From assembly GCA_030535815.1 (NCBI GenBank), contig JAUNRD010000145.1, forward strand, positions 1-5,536: a stretch of 5,536 nt of DNA, in the 5' to 3' direction. The DNA comes from Clostridia bacterium. Its GTDB lineage: Bacteria; Bacillota; Clostridia; CAKSNL01; HGM11501. Position numbers and translations under genes: made by a program. Below, one piece after another: positions 1 through 5,433 of the stretch. The first letter of the stretch is position 1; each line of letters begins with the position of its first letter. Under the pieces are notes generated by a model. The model saw only the letters and a program-made list of their open reading frames with translations. It was not told the origin of the DNA and ran no database searches.

Positions 1-1
1 C

Positions 2-358
2 CCTGACGGCTACTATAAGGTAACAGGCAGATTGAAGGATATGATTATCCGTGGCGGTGAGAATTTGTACCCCAGTGAGATTGAGGAATTTTATCTGACC
101 AATCCTAAGGTGCGTGACGTTCAGGTTGTGGGTGTTCCCGACGAAAGATACGGTGAGGAATGCTGTGCATGGATAATTCTTCATAAAGGGGAAGAGGCTA
201 CCGAGGAAGAAATGAAGGAATTCGGTAATGCTTCCATTGCACGCCATAAGGTGCCCCGCTATTTCATTTTCGTAAAGGAATTCCCCATGAATGCGGCAGG
301 TAAAATATTAAAGTATAAAATGCGTGACGAATCCAAGGAAATACTCGGACTTAAATAA
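2..358 (+). CDS. AMP-forming acyl-CoA synthetase, C-terminal end (5' partial)
   Basis: This is the last 118 residues of an adenylate-forming enzyme that activates a carboxylic acid with ATP and passes it to coenzyme A. The reading frame is open from base 2 with no stop, so the gene begins outside the window. Visible motifs are the hinge region DGYYKVTGRLKD followed by MIIRGGEN and YPSEIEEF (the A8 region of the ANL superfamily), then VVGVPDERYGEE. Near the end, PMNAAGKILKYKMRD carries the A10 lysine (codon 302-304), which in this family contacts the adenylate in the first half-reaction. All of this is the small C-terminal AMP-binding domain, which rotates between the two half-reactions. The fragment looks intact to its normal stop. 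The acyl substrate cannot be told from this domain: a medium- or long-chain fatty acyl-CoA ligase is the usual annotation for this sequence type. A hairpin terminator follows five bases after the stop. Confidence 0.9.
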   Translation, partial: PDGYYKVTGRLKDMIIRGGENLYPSEIEEFYLTNPKVRDVQVVGVPDERYGEECCAWIILHKGEEATEEEMKEFGNASIARHKVPRYFIFVKEFPMNAAGKILKYKMRDESKEILGLK

Positions 359-362
359 TTTT

Positions 363-394
363 AATGCGGTAAGGGAAACCTTACCGCATTTTCT
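363..394 (+). terminator. Intrinsic terminator of the acyl-CoA synthetase gene
   Basis: A perfect 12-bp stem (363-374 pairs with 379-390) closes on a GAAA tetraloop. It begins four bases after the stop codon. The U-tract is short (TTTTCT at 389-394), but the GC-rich core and stable tetraloop make it a convincing intrinsic terminator. It separates the synthetase gene from the aminotransferase unit, whose -35 box begins 13 bases after the stem. Confidence 0.88.
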
Positions 395-403
395 AAAGAA
401 TAA

Positions 404-432
404 TTGACGTAATCAAAAGATTGTGATATACT
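404..432 (+). promoter_or_regulatory. Housekeeping-type promoter of the aminotransferase gene
   Basis: The -35 box TTGACG (404-409) and -10 box TATACT (427-432) are separated by exactly 17 bases. The -10 box is preceded by TGTGA, which gives a Gram-positive style extended -10 (TGn). Transcription would be expected to start near 439, leaving a leader of about 40 bases before the ATG at 481. I see no operator or riboswitch-like fold in that leader. Confidence 0.8.
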
Positions 433-465
433 TAAAAATTAAAGATAGATTTTACACTTATCCTT

Positions 466-472
466 AAGGAGG
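466..472 (+). promoter_or_regulatory. Ribosome binding site of the aminotransferase
   Basis: AAGGAGG is a full match to the anti-Shine-Dalgarno core and lies eight bases before the ATG at 481. It fixes that ATG as the start, in preference to the in-frame ATG five codons later. Confidence 0.9.
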
Positions 473-480
473 CTTTTTAT

Positions 481-1668
481 ATGGTATCAGAAAAGATGTA
501 TGAACTCGGAAGCAAAAGAAGCGAAATACGTGAGCTTTTCGAGTATGGATTAAAAAGAAAAGCAGAAATCGGCACTGAAAATGTTTTCGATTTCAGCCTG
601 GGTAACCCCAGCGTTCCCGCACCCGAATGTGTAAAGGAAGCGCTCGCTGATTTAGTGCTTAACACCGATCCTGTGGCACTTCACGGCTACACCTCTGCCC
701 AGGGTGCGCCCGATGTAAGAAAAAGCTGTGCAGACTATGTAAATAAAACCTTTGGCACAGGCTATACAGCGGACAATTTCTATATGACGGTCGGTGCGGC
801 GGCATCCCTTACAATTTCCCTTTCCGCAATATCGGAGGAGGGAAGCGAGGTTATCGTTCTTGCGCCCTTTTTCCCCGAATACACCGTATTCATAAAGCAG
901 GCGGGAATGACTCCCGTAACAGTAAAGTGCCGCGAAGAGGACTTTCAGATTGACTTTGAGGCACTTAAGTGTGCAATAGGAGAAAAAACAAAGGCGATAA
1001 TCATAAATTCGCCCAACAATCCTTCGGGCGTTGTATTTTCCGAAGAAACAATAAAGCGCCTTGCTGAAGTTTTAGCCGAAGCGGAAGCAAAATATAACAG
1101 GGAAATATACATAATTGCGGACGAGCCCTACCGTGAGCTTGTTTACACAGAGGGAGTAACAGTTCCTTTCATTCCAAACTATTACAACAACACAATCGTT
1201 TGCTATTCCTTCAGTAAGTCGCTTTCCCTTCCCGGTGAGAGAATAGGTTATATCTTAGTTCCCGACAAGGCAACCGACTGGAAAAAGGTTTACTTTGCGG
1301 TTTGCGGAGCGGGCAGAAGCCTTGGCTTTGTTTGTGCACCTTCACTTTTCCAGAAGATTGTACCTAAGTGCATAGGAAAAACAGCGGATATTTCAATCTA
1401 CAAGAAAAACCGCGACATTTTATGCGATGCACTCACAAAATACGGCTATAAGGTGGCACAGCCCGATGGCGCGTTCTATCTTTTCGTAAAGGCTATGGAA
1501 ACTGACTCCCACGCTTTTTGCGAAAAGGCTAAGAAGTATGAGCTTTTGCTTGTACCCGGTGACAGCTTCGGCTATCCCGGTTACATCAGAATTTCCTACT
1601 GCGTATCAACGGAAATGATTGAAAAATCCCTTCCTTCATTTGAAAAGCTTGCTGCGGAATATAAGTAA
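481..1668 (+). CDS. PLP-dependent class I/II aminotransferase
   Basis: A 395-residue fold-type I aminotransferase of the aspartate aminotransferase superfamily, a typical length for this group. It should move an amino group between an amino acid and a 2-oxo acid in the cytoplasm. The expected elements are present in order: SLGNPSVPAP near residues 39-48 (substrate-side glycine loop), GAAASL at 105-110 (PLP phosphate loop), SPNNPSG at 177-183 (the family asparagine is N180), ADEPY at 213-217 (D214 pairs with the pyridine nitrogen, Y217 with the PLP oxygen), and SFSKSLSLPGERIGY at 243-257 with K246 as the Schiff-base lysine and R254 as a phosphate ligand. R370 in YIRISYC matches the arginine that binds the substrate carboxylate. 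All key residues are present, so the enzyme is probably active. Substrate specificity (aspartate, alanine, aromatic or other) cannot be assigned from motifs. It has its own strong promoter and is followed by a TetR-family gene with no terminator between them. Confidence 0.93.
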   Translation: MVSEKMYELGSKRSEIRELFEYGLKRKAEIGTENVFDFSLGNPSVPAPECVKEALADLVLNTDPVALHGYTSAQGAPDVRKSCADYVNKTFGTGYTADNFYMTVGAAASLTISLSAISEEGSEVIVLAPFFPEYTVFIKQAGMTPVTVKCREEDFQIDFEALKCAIGEKTKAIIINSPNNPSGVVFSEETIKRLAEVLAEAEAKYNREIYIIADEPYRELVYTEGVTVPFIPNYYNNTIVCYSFSKSLSLPGERIGYILVPDKATDWKKVYFAVCGAGRSLGFVCAPSLFQKIVPKCIGKTADISIYKKNRDILCDALTKYGYKVAQPDGAFYLFVKAMETDSHAFCEKAKKYELLLVPGDSFGYPGYIRISYCVSTEMIEKSLPSFEKLAAEYK

Positions 1669-1751
1669 GCGGCAAGGAAGAATCCGTAAAGATAATAAAC
1701 GATTCCATAAGAAACTATATAAAGAAATTCTGCGAATAAAGGAATTTTCAT

Positions 1752-2339
1752 ATGTCTAAGAAAACTGAGAGAAACACTAAAGGCAAAATAATAAAAGCGG
1801 CGTGGGATTTATTCTATGAACAGGGCTATGATGATACCACCGTTGAAGAGATAATTGAGCGTTCCGGCACATCCAAGGGCTCATTTTATCACTATTTCGA
1901 GGGTAAGGATGCACTTTTCGAATCTCTCTCCTATATATTCGACGATGAGTATATCCGTCTTCAGGAGAATATGCCGGAGGGACAAAACGCCTTTGATAAG
2001 CTTTTATACTTAAACGAAAAGCTTTTTTCCATGATTGAAAACAGAATAGATATTGAGCTTTTGAAAAGACTCTATTCCACACAGCTTGTAACAAAAGGAG
2101 AGAAACACCTTCTTGACAGTAAACGGGTTTACTATAAGCTTCTTAAAAAGATTGTGACAGAGGGACAGGAAAAAGGCGAGCTTAAAGAGGATATGTCGGT
2201 AAACGAAATTGTAAAGCTTTATGCAATGTGCGAAAGGGCGCTTTTGTATGACTGGTGCCTCTGCAACGGAGAATATTCATTAAAGCAATATGCAAAAAAA
2301 ACAATGCCTATGTTTCTTAAAGAAATTAAAGTTTATTAA
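1752..2339 (+). CDS. TetR/AcrR-family transcriptional regulator
   Basis: A 195-residue protein of normal length for a one-domain TetR-type repressor. Residues 10-59 form the DNA-binding domain: KGKIIKAAWDLFYEQGYDDTTVEEIIERSG leads into the recognition-helix block TSKGSFYHYFEGKDALFESL, a textbook TetR_N signature. The remaining roughly 135 residues look all-helical and should form the ligand-binding and dimerisation domain, which is too divergent to suggest a ligand. The ATG follows an AAAGGA site (1738-1743) at eight bases. The 83 bases separating it from the aminotransferase contain no hairpin terminator and no convincing -35/-10 pair, so read-through from the promoter at 404-432 is likely. 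Downstream lie a 40-base palindrome and the putP promoter, so its targets could include putP, its own unit, or genes elsewhere; this is inference. Confidence 0.92.
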   Translation: MSKKTERNTKGKIIKAAWDLFYEQGYDDTTVEEIIERSGTSKGSFYHYFEGKDALFESLSYIFDDEYIRLQENMPEGQNAFDKLLYLNEKLFSMIENRIDIELLKRLYSTQLVTKGEKHLLDSKRVYYKLLKKIVTEGQEKGELKEDMSVNEIVKLYAMCERALLYDWCLCNGEYSLKQYAKKTMPMFLKEIKVY

Positions 2340-2363
2340 AAGTAAATTTTCAGTATCAGTTTT

Positions 2364-2394
2364 GGTACAGGGATAAAATCCTTGAGGTACAAGG
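2364..2394. repeat. Short repeats and small dyads between tetR and putP
   Basis: GGTACA occurs at 2364-2369 and again at 2386-2391, 22 bases apart (about two helical turns), with a third copy at 2486-2491 just after the putP -10 box. The second copy lies partly within a perfect 15-base dyad, CCTTG-N5-CAAGG (2380-2394). A small GGAT-AAA-ATCC hairpin sits at 2371-2381. The spacing and symmetry could mark a protein-binding site, but each element is short enough to arise by chance. Confidence 0.3.
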
Positions 2395-2398
2395 TGTA

Positions 2399-2460
2399 TA
2401 TTGATTTTTAAGGGAACTGAGTATAGACTGCAGTCTGTAATCAGTTCCCTATTGATTTTT
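2399..2460. repeat. 40-base near-perfect palindrome flanked by 11-base direct repeats
   Basis: The core at 2411-2450 is a palindrome. Its outer 10-bp arms are perfect (AGGGAACTGA and TCAGTTCCCT). The inner part is symmetric except for a G/A mismatch (2421/2440) and a T/G pair (2424/2437), and is centred on the perfect 12-base palindrome AGACTGCAGTCT at 2425-2436. The direct repeat TATTGATTTTT stands on each side, at 2399-2409 and 2450-2460, and the right copy contains the -35 box of putP. The structure could be an operator, a terminator hairpin, or a tiny insertion with a target duplication; the sequence alone does not decide. Confidence 0.75.
2411..2460 (+). terminator. Possible terminator of the aminotransferase-tetR unit
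   Basis: Read as RNA, the palindrome folds into a long hairpin (10-bp outer stem, then an inner stem with one mismatch, one G-U pair and a small loop). It is followed by ATTGATTTTT, seven Ts in ten bases. The U-tract is interrupted and the hairpin starts 71 bases after the tetR stop, so it is weaker than the other terminators here. It is nevertheless the only terminator candidate between tetR and putP. Confidence 0.5.
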
Positions 2461-2480
2461 GTGAAAAAGTGTGTTATAAT
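2452..2480 (+). promoter_or_regulatory. putP: Promoter of putP
   Basis: The -35 box TTGATT (2452-2457) and perfect -10 box TATAAT (2475-2480) are 17 bases apart. TGTGT directly precedes the -10 box, giving an extended -10. The -35 box begins two bases after the palindrome ends, so a protein bound there could block or assist polymerase. The leader would be about 25 bases. Confidence 0.82.
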
Positions 2481-2500
2481 CCCAAGGTACATTAAAATAA

Positions 2501-2505
2501 AGGAG
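2501..2505 (+). promoter_or_regulatory. Ribosome binding site deciding the putP start
   Basis: AGGAG ends one base before an ATG at 2507 but seven bases before a second in-frame ATG at 2513. Only the second spacing is normal for a ribosome, so 2513 is taken as the start. Confidence 0.8.
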
Positions 2506-2512
2506 AATGAAA

Positions 2513-4048
2513 ATGGATATTTTAGCATTTGTACTTTACTTTGTGGCAATGATTGCCATAGGTATCTTTTTCTTTGTAAAATCAAAGAATGTTTCTGAAA
2601 AGGATTATTTCCTTGGAGGAAGAGCTATGGGTCCCTGGGTTACTGCAATGAGTGCTCAGGCGTCGGATATGAGTGCATGGCTCTTAATGGGACTTCCCGG
2701 AAGCATCCTTGCATTCGGTTTCGGTCAGGCGTGGATCGGCATCGGTCTTGCAATCGGTACTGCGGCTAACTGGATTTTGGTTGCCAAGCGTCTTCGTAAG
2801 TTTTCCAAGGCATCGGGCGATGCGATTACCCTTCCTCAGTATCTTTCAAACCGCTTTTTATCAAAGAGCCATACTTTAAGCATCATCTGTGCAGTAGTGT
2901 TCCTTGTATGCTTCACAATTTATGTTGCATCGGCTTTCGTTGCAGGCGCTGATGTATTCACAACTCTTGTGCCGTCCCTCTCAACAGAGGTTGCAATGGT
3001 TATTTTTGCGGCAATTGTTTTAGTATATACCTTCCTTGGCGGATTTAATGCCGTTTGTTGGACGGACTTTTTCCAGGGACTTTTGATGATTGCGGCACTT
3101 TTAATCGTTCCCATTGCAATTATATTCGTAAAGGATCTTGATCCTGCGGCAATAAGCACTGTATATTCAGGACCTAACGGCGAAGAATTTACCTTCGTTG
3201 CAAACTTCTTCAATGCAAGCTGGCAGGATATTCTCTCAGGTCTCGGTTGGGGTCTCGGATATTTTGGTATGCCTCATATTATCGTAAGATTTATGGCAAT
3301 TGAAAAGCCTTCCATGGTTAAAAAGAGTGCAACTGTTGCTATCATCTGGGTTGTACTTTCCCTTGCAGCAACAATTATGATAGGATATCTCGGAAGAATG
3401 TTTGTATATGCCGACGGAACAGACCTTTCAAAGACACTTCTTGAAACAGGAAAACAGTCACTTATCTTTGTTGAGCTGGCACGCGATGTATTCCCCGCGT
3501 TTATCGCAGGATTGTTGCTTGCGGCAATAATTGCGGCGTCAATGTCTACCGCTGACTCTCAGCTTCTTGTTGCAGCATCTTCCTTCTCAAGTGATATATA
3601 TAAGCCTATAGTAAGGAAAAATGCATCTAACAAGGAAATGCTTTGGGTAAGCCGTATAATCGTTCTTGTAATTGCAGTTGTTGCATACTTTATCGCAAGC
3701 AGCGAAGGTAAAGCTGCTCAGGCTATTATGAATCTTGTATCCAATGCATGGGGCATCTTCGGTGCGGCATTCGGACCTGCAGTACTCTTATCTCTCTTCT
3801 GGAAGCGATTTACATACAAGGGTGCTGTTGCCGGTATCGTTGTAGGTGCAGTGGTTGATATGCTCTGGCTGTGGCTTCCTGTTGCAGACGGTAAGGCTCT
3901 TACTGCAGTAACCGGAATTTATGAAATTATTCCCGGATTTATCATTGGAGGTATAGCTGCGATAGTGGTTACACTTCTTGATAAAAAGCCCTCTGCCGAG
4001 GTTGAAGCAATTTACGAAAAGGCGACAGATAATTCAATCGACGACTAA
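2513..4048 (+). CDS. putP: Na+/proline symporter, SSF family (PutP-type)
   Basis: A 511-residue integral membrane protein of the sodium:solute symporter family, close in length to E. coli PutP (502 residues), with about 13 hydrophobic segments. From the start at 2513: DYFLGGRAMGPWVTAMSAQASDMSAWLLMGLPG at 31-63 is the hallmark PutP region, with D52 and S54 matching the E. coli Na+-site residues D55 and S57. WILVAKRLRKFS and ITLPQYLSNRF follow at 87-115. LGWGLGYFGMPHIIVRFMA at 244-262 matches the PutP segment GWGLGYFGQPHILARFMA. MSTADSQLL at 344-352 supplies the second Na+-site pair S345/T346. NAWGIFGAAFGPAVLLSLFW at 411-430 and GIYEIIPGFIIGG at 468-480 also match PutP. It should import L-proline with Na+ for nutrition, Stickland fermentation or osmotic protection; which one applies is not shown. 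No proline catabolic gene is adjacent. It forms a single-gene unit with its own promoter and terminator. Confidence 0.92.
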   Translation: MDILAFVLYFVAMIAIGIFFFVKSKNVSEKDYFLGGRAMGPWVTAMSAQASDMSAWLLMGLPGSILAFGFGQAWIGIGLAIGTAANWILVAKRLRKFSKASGDAITLPQYLSNRFLSKSHTLSIICAVVFLVCFTIYVASAFVAGADVFTTLVPSLSTEVAMVIFAAIVLVYTFLGGFNAVCWTDFFQGLLMIAALLIVPIAIIFVKDLDPAAISTVYSGPNGEEFTFVANFFNASWQDILSGLGWGLGYFGMPHIIVRFMAIEKPSMVKKSATVAIIWVVLSLAATIMIGYLGRMFVYADGTDLSKTLLETGKQSLIFVELARDVFPAFIAGLLLAAIIAASMSTADSQLLVAASSFSSDIYKPIVRKNASNKEMLWVSRIIVLVIAVVAYFIASSEGKAAQAIMNLVSNAWGIFGAAFGPAVLLSLFWKRFTYKGAVAGIVVGAVVDMLWLWLPVADGKALTAVTGIYEIIPGFIIGGIAAIVVTLLDKKPSAEVEAIYEKATDNSIDD

Positions 4049-4052
4049 AATA

Positions 4053-4083
4053 AAGGCTGTCATCAGACAGCCTTGTTTTTTTT
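4053..4083 (+). terminator. Strong intrinsic terminator of putP
   Basis: A perfect 9-bp stem (4053-4061 with 4066-4074, core GGCTGTC) with an ATCA loop is followed by G and eight Ts (4076-4083). It starts five bases after the putP stop codon. Its U-tract overlaps the -35 box of the ccdA promoter. Confidence 0.95.
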
Positions 4084-4101
4084 ATAGATATGTGGTATAC
4101 T
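4073..4101 (+). promoter_or_regulatory. Promoter of the ccdA-thioredoxin unit
   Basis: TATACT at 4096-4101 is preceded by TGTGG, an extended -10. Exactly 17 bases upstream lies TTGTTT (4073-4078), a partial -35 match that uses the last two bases of the putP terminator stem and the first bases of its U-tract. The extended -10 probably offsets the weak -35. The leader would be about 25 bases. Confidence 0.7.
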
Positions 4102-4120
4102 GATAATATCTTTTAATATC

Positions 4121-4126
4121 AAGGAG
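4121..4126 (+). promoter_or_regulatory. Ribosome binding site of ccdA
   Basis: AAGGAG stands six bases before the ATG at 4133 and supports that start. Confidence 0.85.
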
Positions 4127-4132
4127 TGTTTT

Positions 4133-4792
4133 ATGCTTTATCTTATATCTTTTCTTGAAGGAATAATAACCTTTATATCGCCCTGTATGCTTCCGATGCT
4201 TCCTGTCTACGTTTCCTATTTTGCGGGAAACGATGAGGAAAAGGGAACGGGGAAAACATTTATAAACGCCCTTGGCTTTGTTCTGGGCTTTACCGTAATT
4301 TTCATCCTTATGGGTGCCTTTGCCGGTGCTGTGGGTGGCTTTTTAAGAAAATATCAGATTGCCGTAAATATTATAACAGGTCTGATCGTAATATTTTTCG
4401 GGCTAAACTTTATGGGTGTCTTCAAGCTTAATATCTTCCGCGGAATGAGCGGAAGAATGGATAATAAGGAGCTGGGCTTTTTTTCATCCCTTCTTTTCGG
4501 AATAATCTTTTCTGTTGGATGGACTCCCTGCGTCGGAACATTTTTAGGCTCTGCATTAATGATGGCGTCAGGCACGTTAAAGGGCATATTTATGCTTATA
4601 GCCTACTCACTTGGTCTCGGAATCCCCTTTATTGCAAGTGCCCTTTTAATTGATAAGCTTAAAGGTGCCTTCAGCTTTATAAAAAGGCACTATAACATAA
4701 TAAACCTTGTTTCGGGAATCCTTTTAATCATAGTCGGTATTTTAATGATGACCGGGCTTATGGGAATATTTTTGGGAATGTTAGGTGACTGA
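4133..4792 (+). CDS. ccdA: CcdA-like thiol-disulfide transmembrane carrier
   Basis: A 219-residue, six-segment membrane protein of the CcdA/DsbD-beta family, at the usual short CcdA length. The family passes electrons from cytoplasmic thioredoxin through a pair of membrane cysteines to a thioredoxin-like protein outside the membrane. Both cysteines are present and are the only two in the protein: C18 in SPCMLPMLPVYVSYF (first segment) and C133 in GWTPCVGTFLGSA (fourth segment), each in its diagnostic proline-rich setting. The two halves of the protein show the expected pseudo-symmetry (helix with PC motif, then two more helices). Approximate membrane segments are 5-27, 43-70, 74-97, 117-145, 148-172 and 188-215. 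The next gene, starting one base after the stop, encodes a membrane-anchored thioredoxin and is the likely partner. No cytochrome c biogenesis gene is in view, so a role in cytochrome c maturation is not supported here. Confidence 0.92.
   Translation: MLYLISFLEGIITFISPCMLPMLPVYVSYFAGNDEEKGTGKTFINALGFVLGFTVIFILMGAFAGAVGGFLRKYQIAVNIITGLIVIFFGLNFMGVFKLNIFRGMSGRMDNKELGFFSSLLFGIIFSVGWTPCVGTFLGSALMMASGTLKGIFMLIAYSLGLGIPFIASALLIDKLKGAFSFIKRHYNIINLVSGILLIIVGILMMTGLMGIFLGMLGD
4783..4788 (+). promoter_or_regulatory. Ribosome binding site deciding the thioredoxin start
   Basis: AGGTGA, inside the end of ccdA, lies five bases before the ATG at 4794. A GTG at 4785 is in frame but falls within this site and has no good site of its own, so the ATG is preferred. 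The stop and start are separated by one base, which suggests translational coupling. Confidence 0.65.
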
Positions 4793-4793
4793 T

Positions 4794-5378
4794 ATGAAAA
4801 AAGAATTAAAGTGGATAATTGCTGTACTGGTATTTGCACTTTTCATAGGCGGTGCATATCTTCTCTATGATAAGCTGGGAGAAAAGTTCGCCCCCGACCG
4901 CCTGGCGGAAAGCACTCCGTCAGAAGAAACTCCAAACGAAGATGCCCCTCCGGAAGAAACTGAAAAAGCCCCGGACTTTACGGTGTATGACAGGGAAGGA
5001 AACGAGGTAACGCTCTACGGGATGAGAGGGAAGCCCACGGTTGTGAACTTCTGGGCAAGCTGGTGCCCTCCCTGCAAGGAGGAGCTTCCCGATTTTGAAA
5101 AGATGTATCTTGAAATGGGCGATGAAGTCAACTTTATGATGGTTGATATGACGGACGGATATCAGGAAACAAAAGAAAAGGGAGAGGATTATGTAAAAGA
5201 ACAGGGCTTTACGTTTCCCTTATACTTCGACCTTGACCAAGATGCGGCATACACCTACGGAATACAAAGCCTTCCCACAACGGTTTTTTATGACAGGGAA
5301 GGAAATATGATAACCTATGCCATGGGAATGATAGATTATGAAACCCTCTTAAAGGGAATAGGGATGATAACGGAGTAA
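4794..5378 (+). CDS. Membrane-anchored TlpA/ResA-like thioredoxin
   Basis: A 194-residue extracytoplasmic thiol-disulfide oxidoreductase. Residues 1-6 (MKKELK) are basic, 7-24 form a hydrophobic anchor, and there is no lipobox cysteine, so it is probably held by an uncleaved N-terminal helix rather than by lipid. Residues 36-60 are a Pro/Glu/Thr-rich acidic linker. The thioredoxin fold follows: APDFTVYDREGNEVTLYGMRGKPTVVNFWASWCPPCKEELPDFEKM carries the active-site pair C91/C94 in a CPPC motif, and SLPTTVFYDREGN supplies the cis-proline P161. These are the only two cysteines. Position next to ccdA implies that CcdA keeps it reduced. In related systems such proteins reduce apocytochrome c, methionine sulfoxide reductases or other surface disulfides; the substrate here is unknown. 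ResA and StoA/TlpA-type names are all possible, so no symbol is given. Confidence 0.9.
   Translation: MKKELKWIIAVLVFALFIGGAYLLYDKLGEKFAPDRLAESTPSEETPNEDAPPEETEKAPDFTVYDREGNEVTLYGMRGKPTVVNFWASWCPPCKEELPDFEKMYLEMGDEVNFMMVDMTDGYQETKEKGEDYVKEQGFTFPLYFDLDQDAAYTYGIQSLPTTVFYDREGNMITYAMGMIDYETLLKGIGMITE
4986..5305 (+). repeat. 17-base direct repeat inside the thioredoxin gene
   Basis: TATGACAGGGAAGGAAA occurs at 4986-5002 and 5289-5305, in the same frame, each time encoding YDREGN. The two copies sit in beta-turns on either side of the active-site half of the fold. Only these 17 bases at each end repeat, not the sequence between them. Confidence 0.6.
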
Positions 5379-5400
5379 TCAATATTTCAATTGATGGATA

Positions 5401-5433
5401 AATAAAAGGGTGGCTTTGCCACCCTTTTATTTT
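5401..5433. terminator. Bidirectional terminator between convergent genes
   Basis: A perfect 14-bp stem (5401-5414 with 5418-5431) with a TTT loop has a GC-rich core (GGGTGGC) and A/T-rich ends. On the plus strand it ends in TTTTATTTTATTT; on the minus strand it ends in TTTTATTTAT. It can therefore stop both the thioredoxin unit and the convergent AraC-type gene, whose stop codon (5427-5429) lies inside the stem. Confidence 0.92.

Noticed and set aside
433..480. Riboswitch or attenuator in the aminotransferase leader
   Set aside because: The leader is only about 40 bases, AT-rich, and shows no stable stem or known aptamer core.
477..665. Minus-strand open frame opposite the start of the aminotransferase
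   Set aside because: It is short, antisense to conserved aminotransferase sequence, and runs into the leader of the real gene without start signals.
1777..2094. Minus-strand open frame opposite tetR
   Set aside because: It lies wholly within a clear TetR-family gene on the other strand and resembles no known domain.
2280..2585. Minus-strand open frame spanning the tetR-putP gap
   Set aside because: It overlaps both real genes and the promoter region, has no recognisable motif, and its composition is that of reversed intergenic AT-rich DNA.
2401..2598. Plus-strand open frame across the palindrome and the start of putP
   Set aside because: It would begin with TTG inside the direct repeat, has no ribosome binding site, runs through the palindrome and promoter, and overlaps putP in another frame.
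2920..3213. Minus-strand open frame opposite putP
   Set aside because: It is antisense to conserved PutP membrane segments; its long Ala/Thr/Lys-rich protein is a by-product of hydrophobic codons read in reverse.
4354..4587. Minus-strand open frame opposite ccdA
   Set aside because: It is antisense to the CcdA membrane core, with no ribosome binding site and no motif.
4986..5305. Internal duplication within the thioredoxin gene
   Set aside because: Only 17 bases repeat. Both encode a D-x-x-G-N turn expected at these two positions of the TlpA/ResA fold, so shared structure plus codon preference explains it better than duplication.
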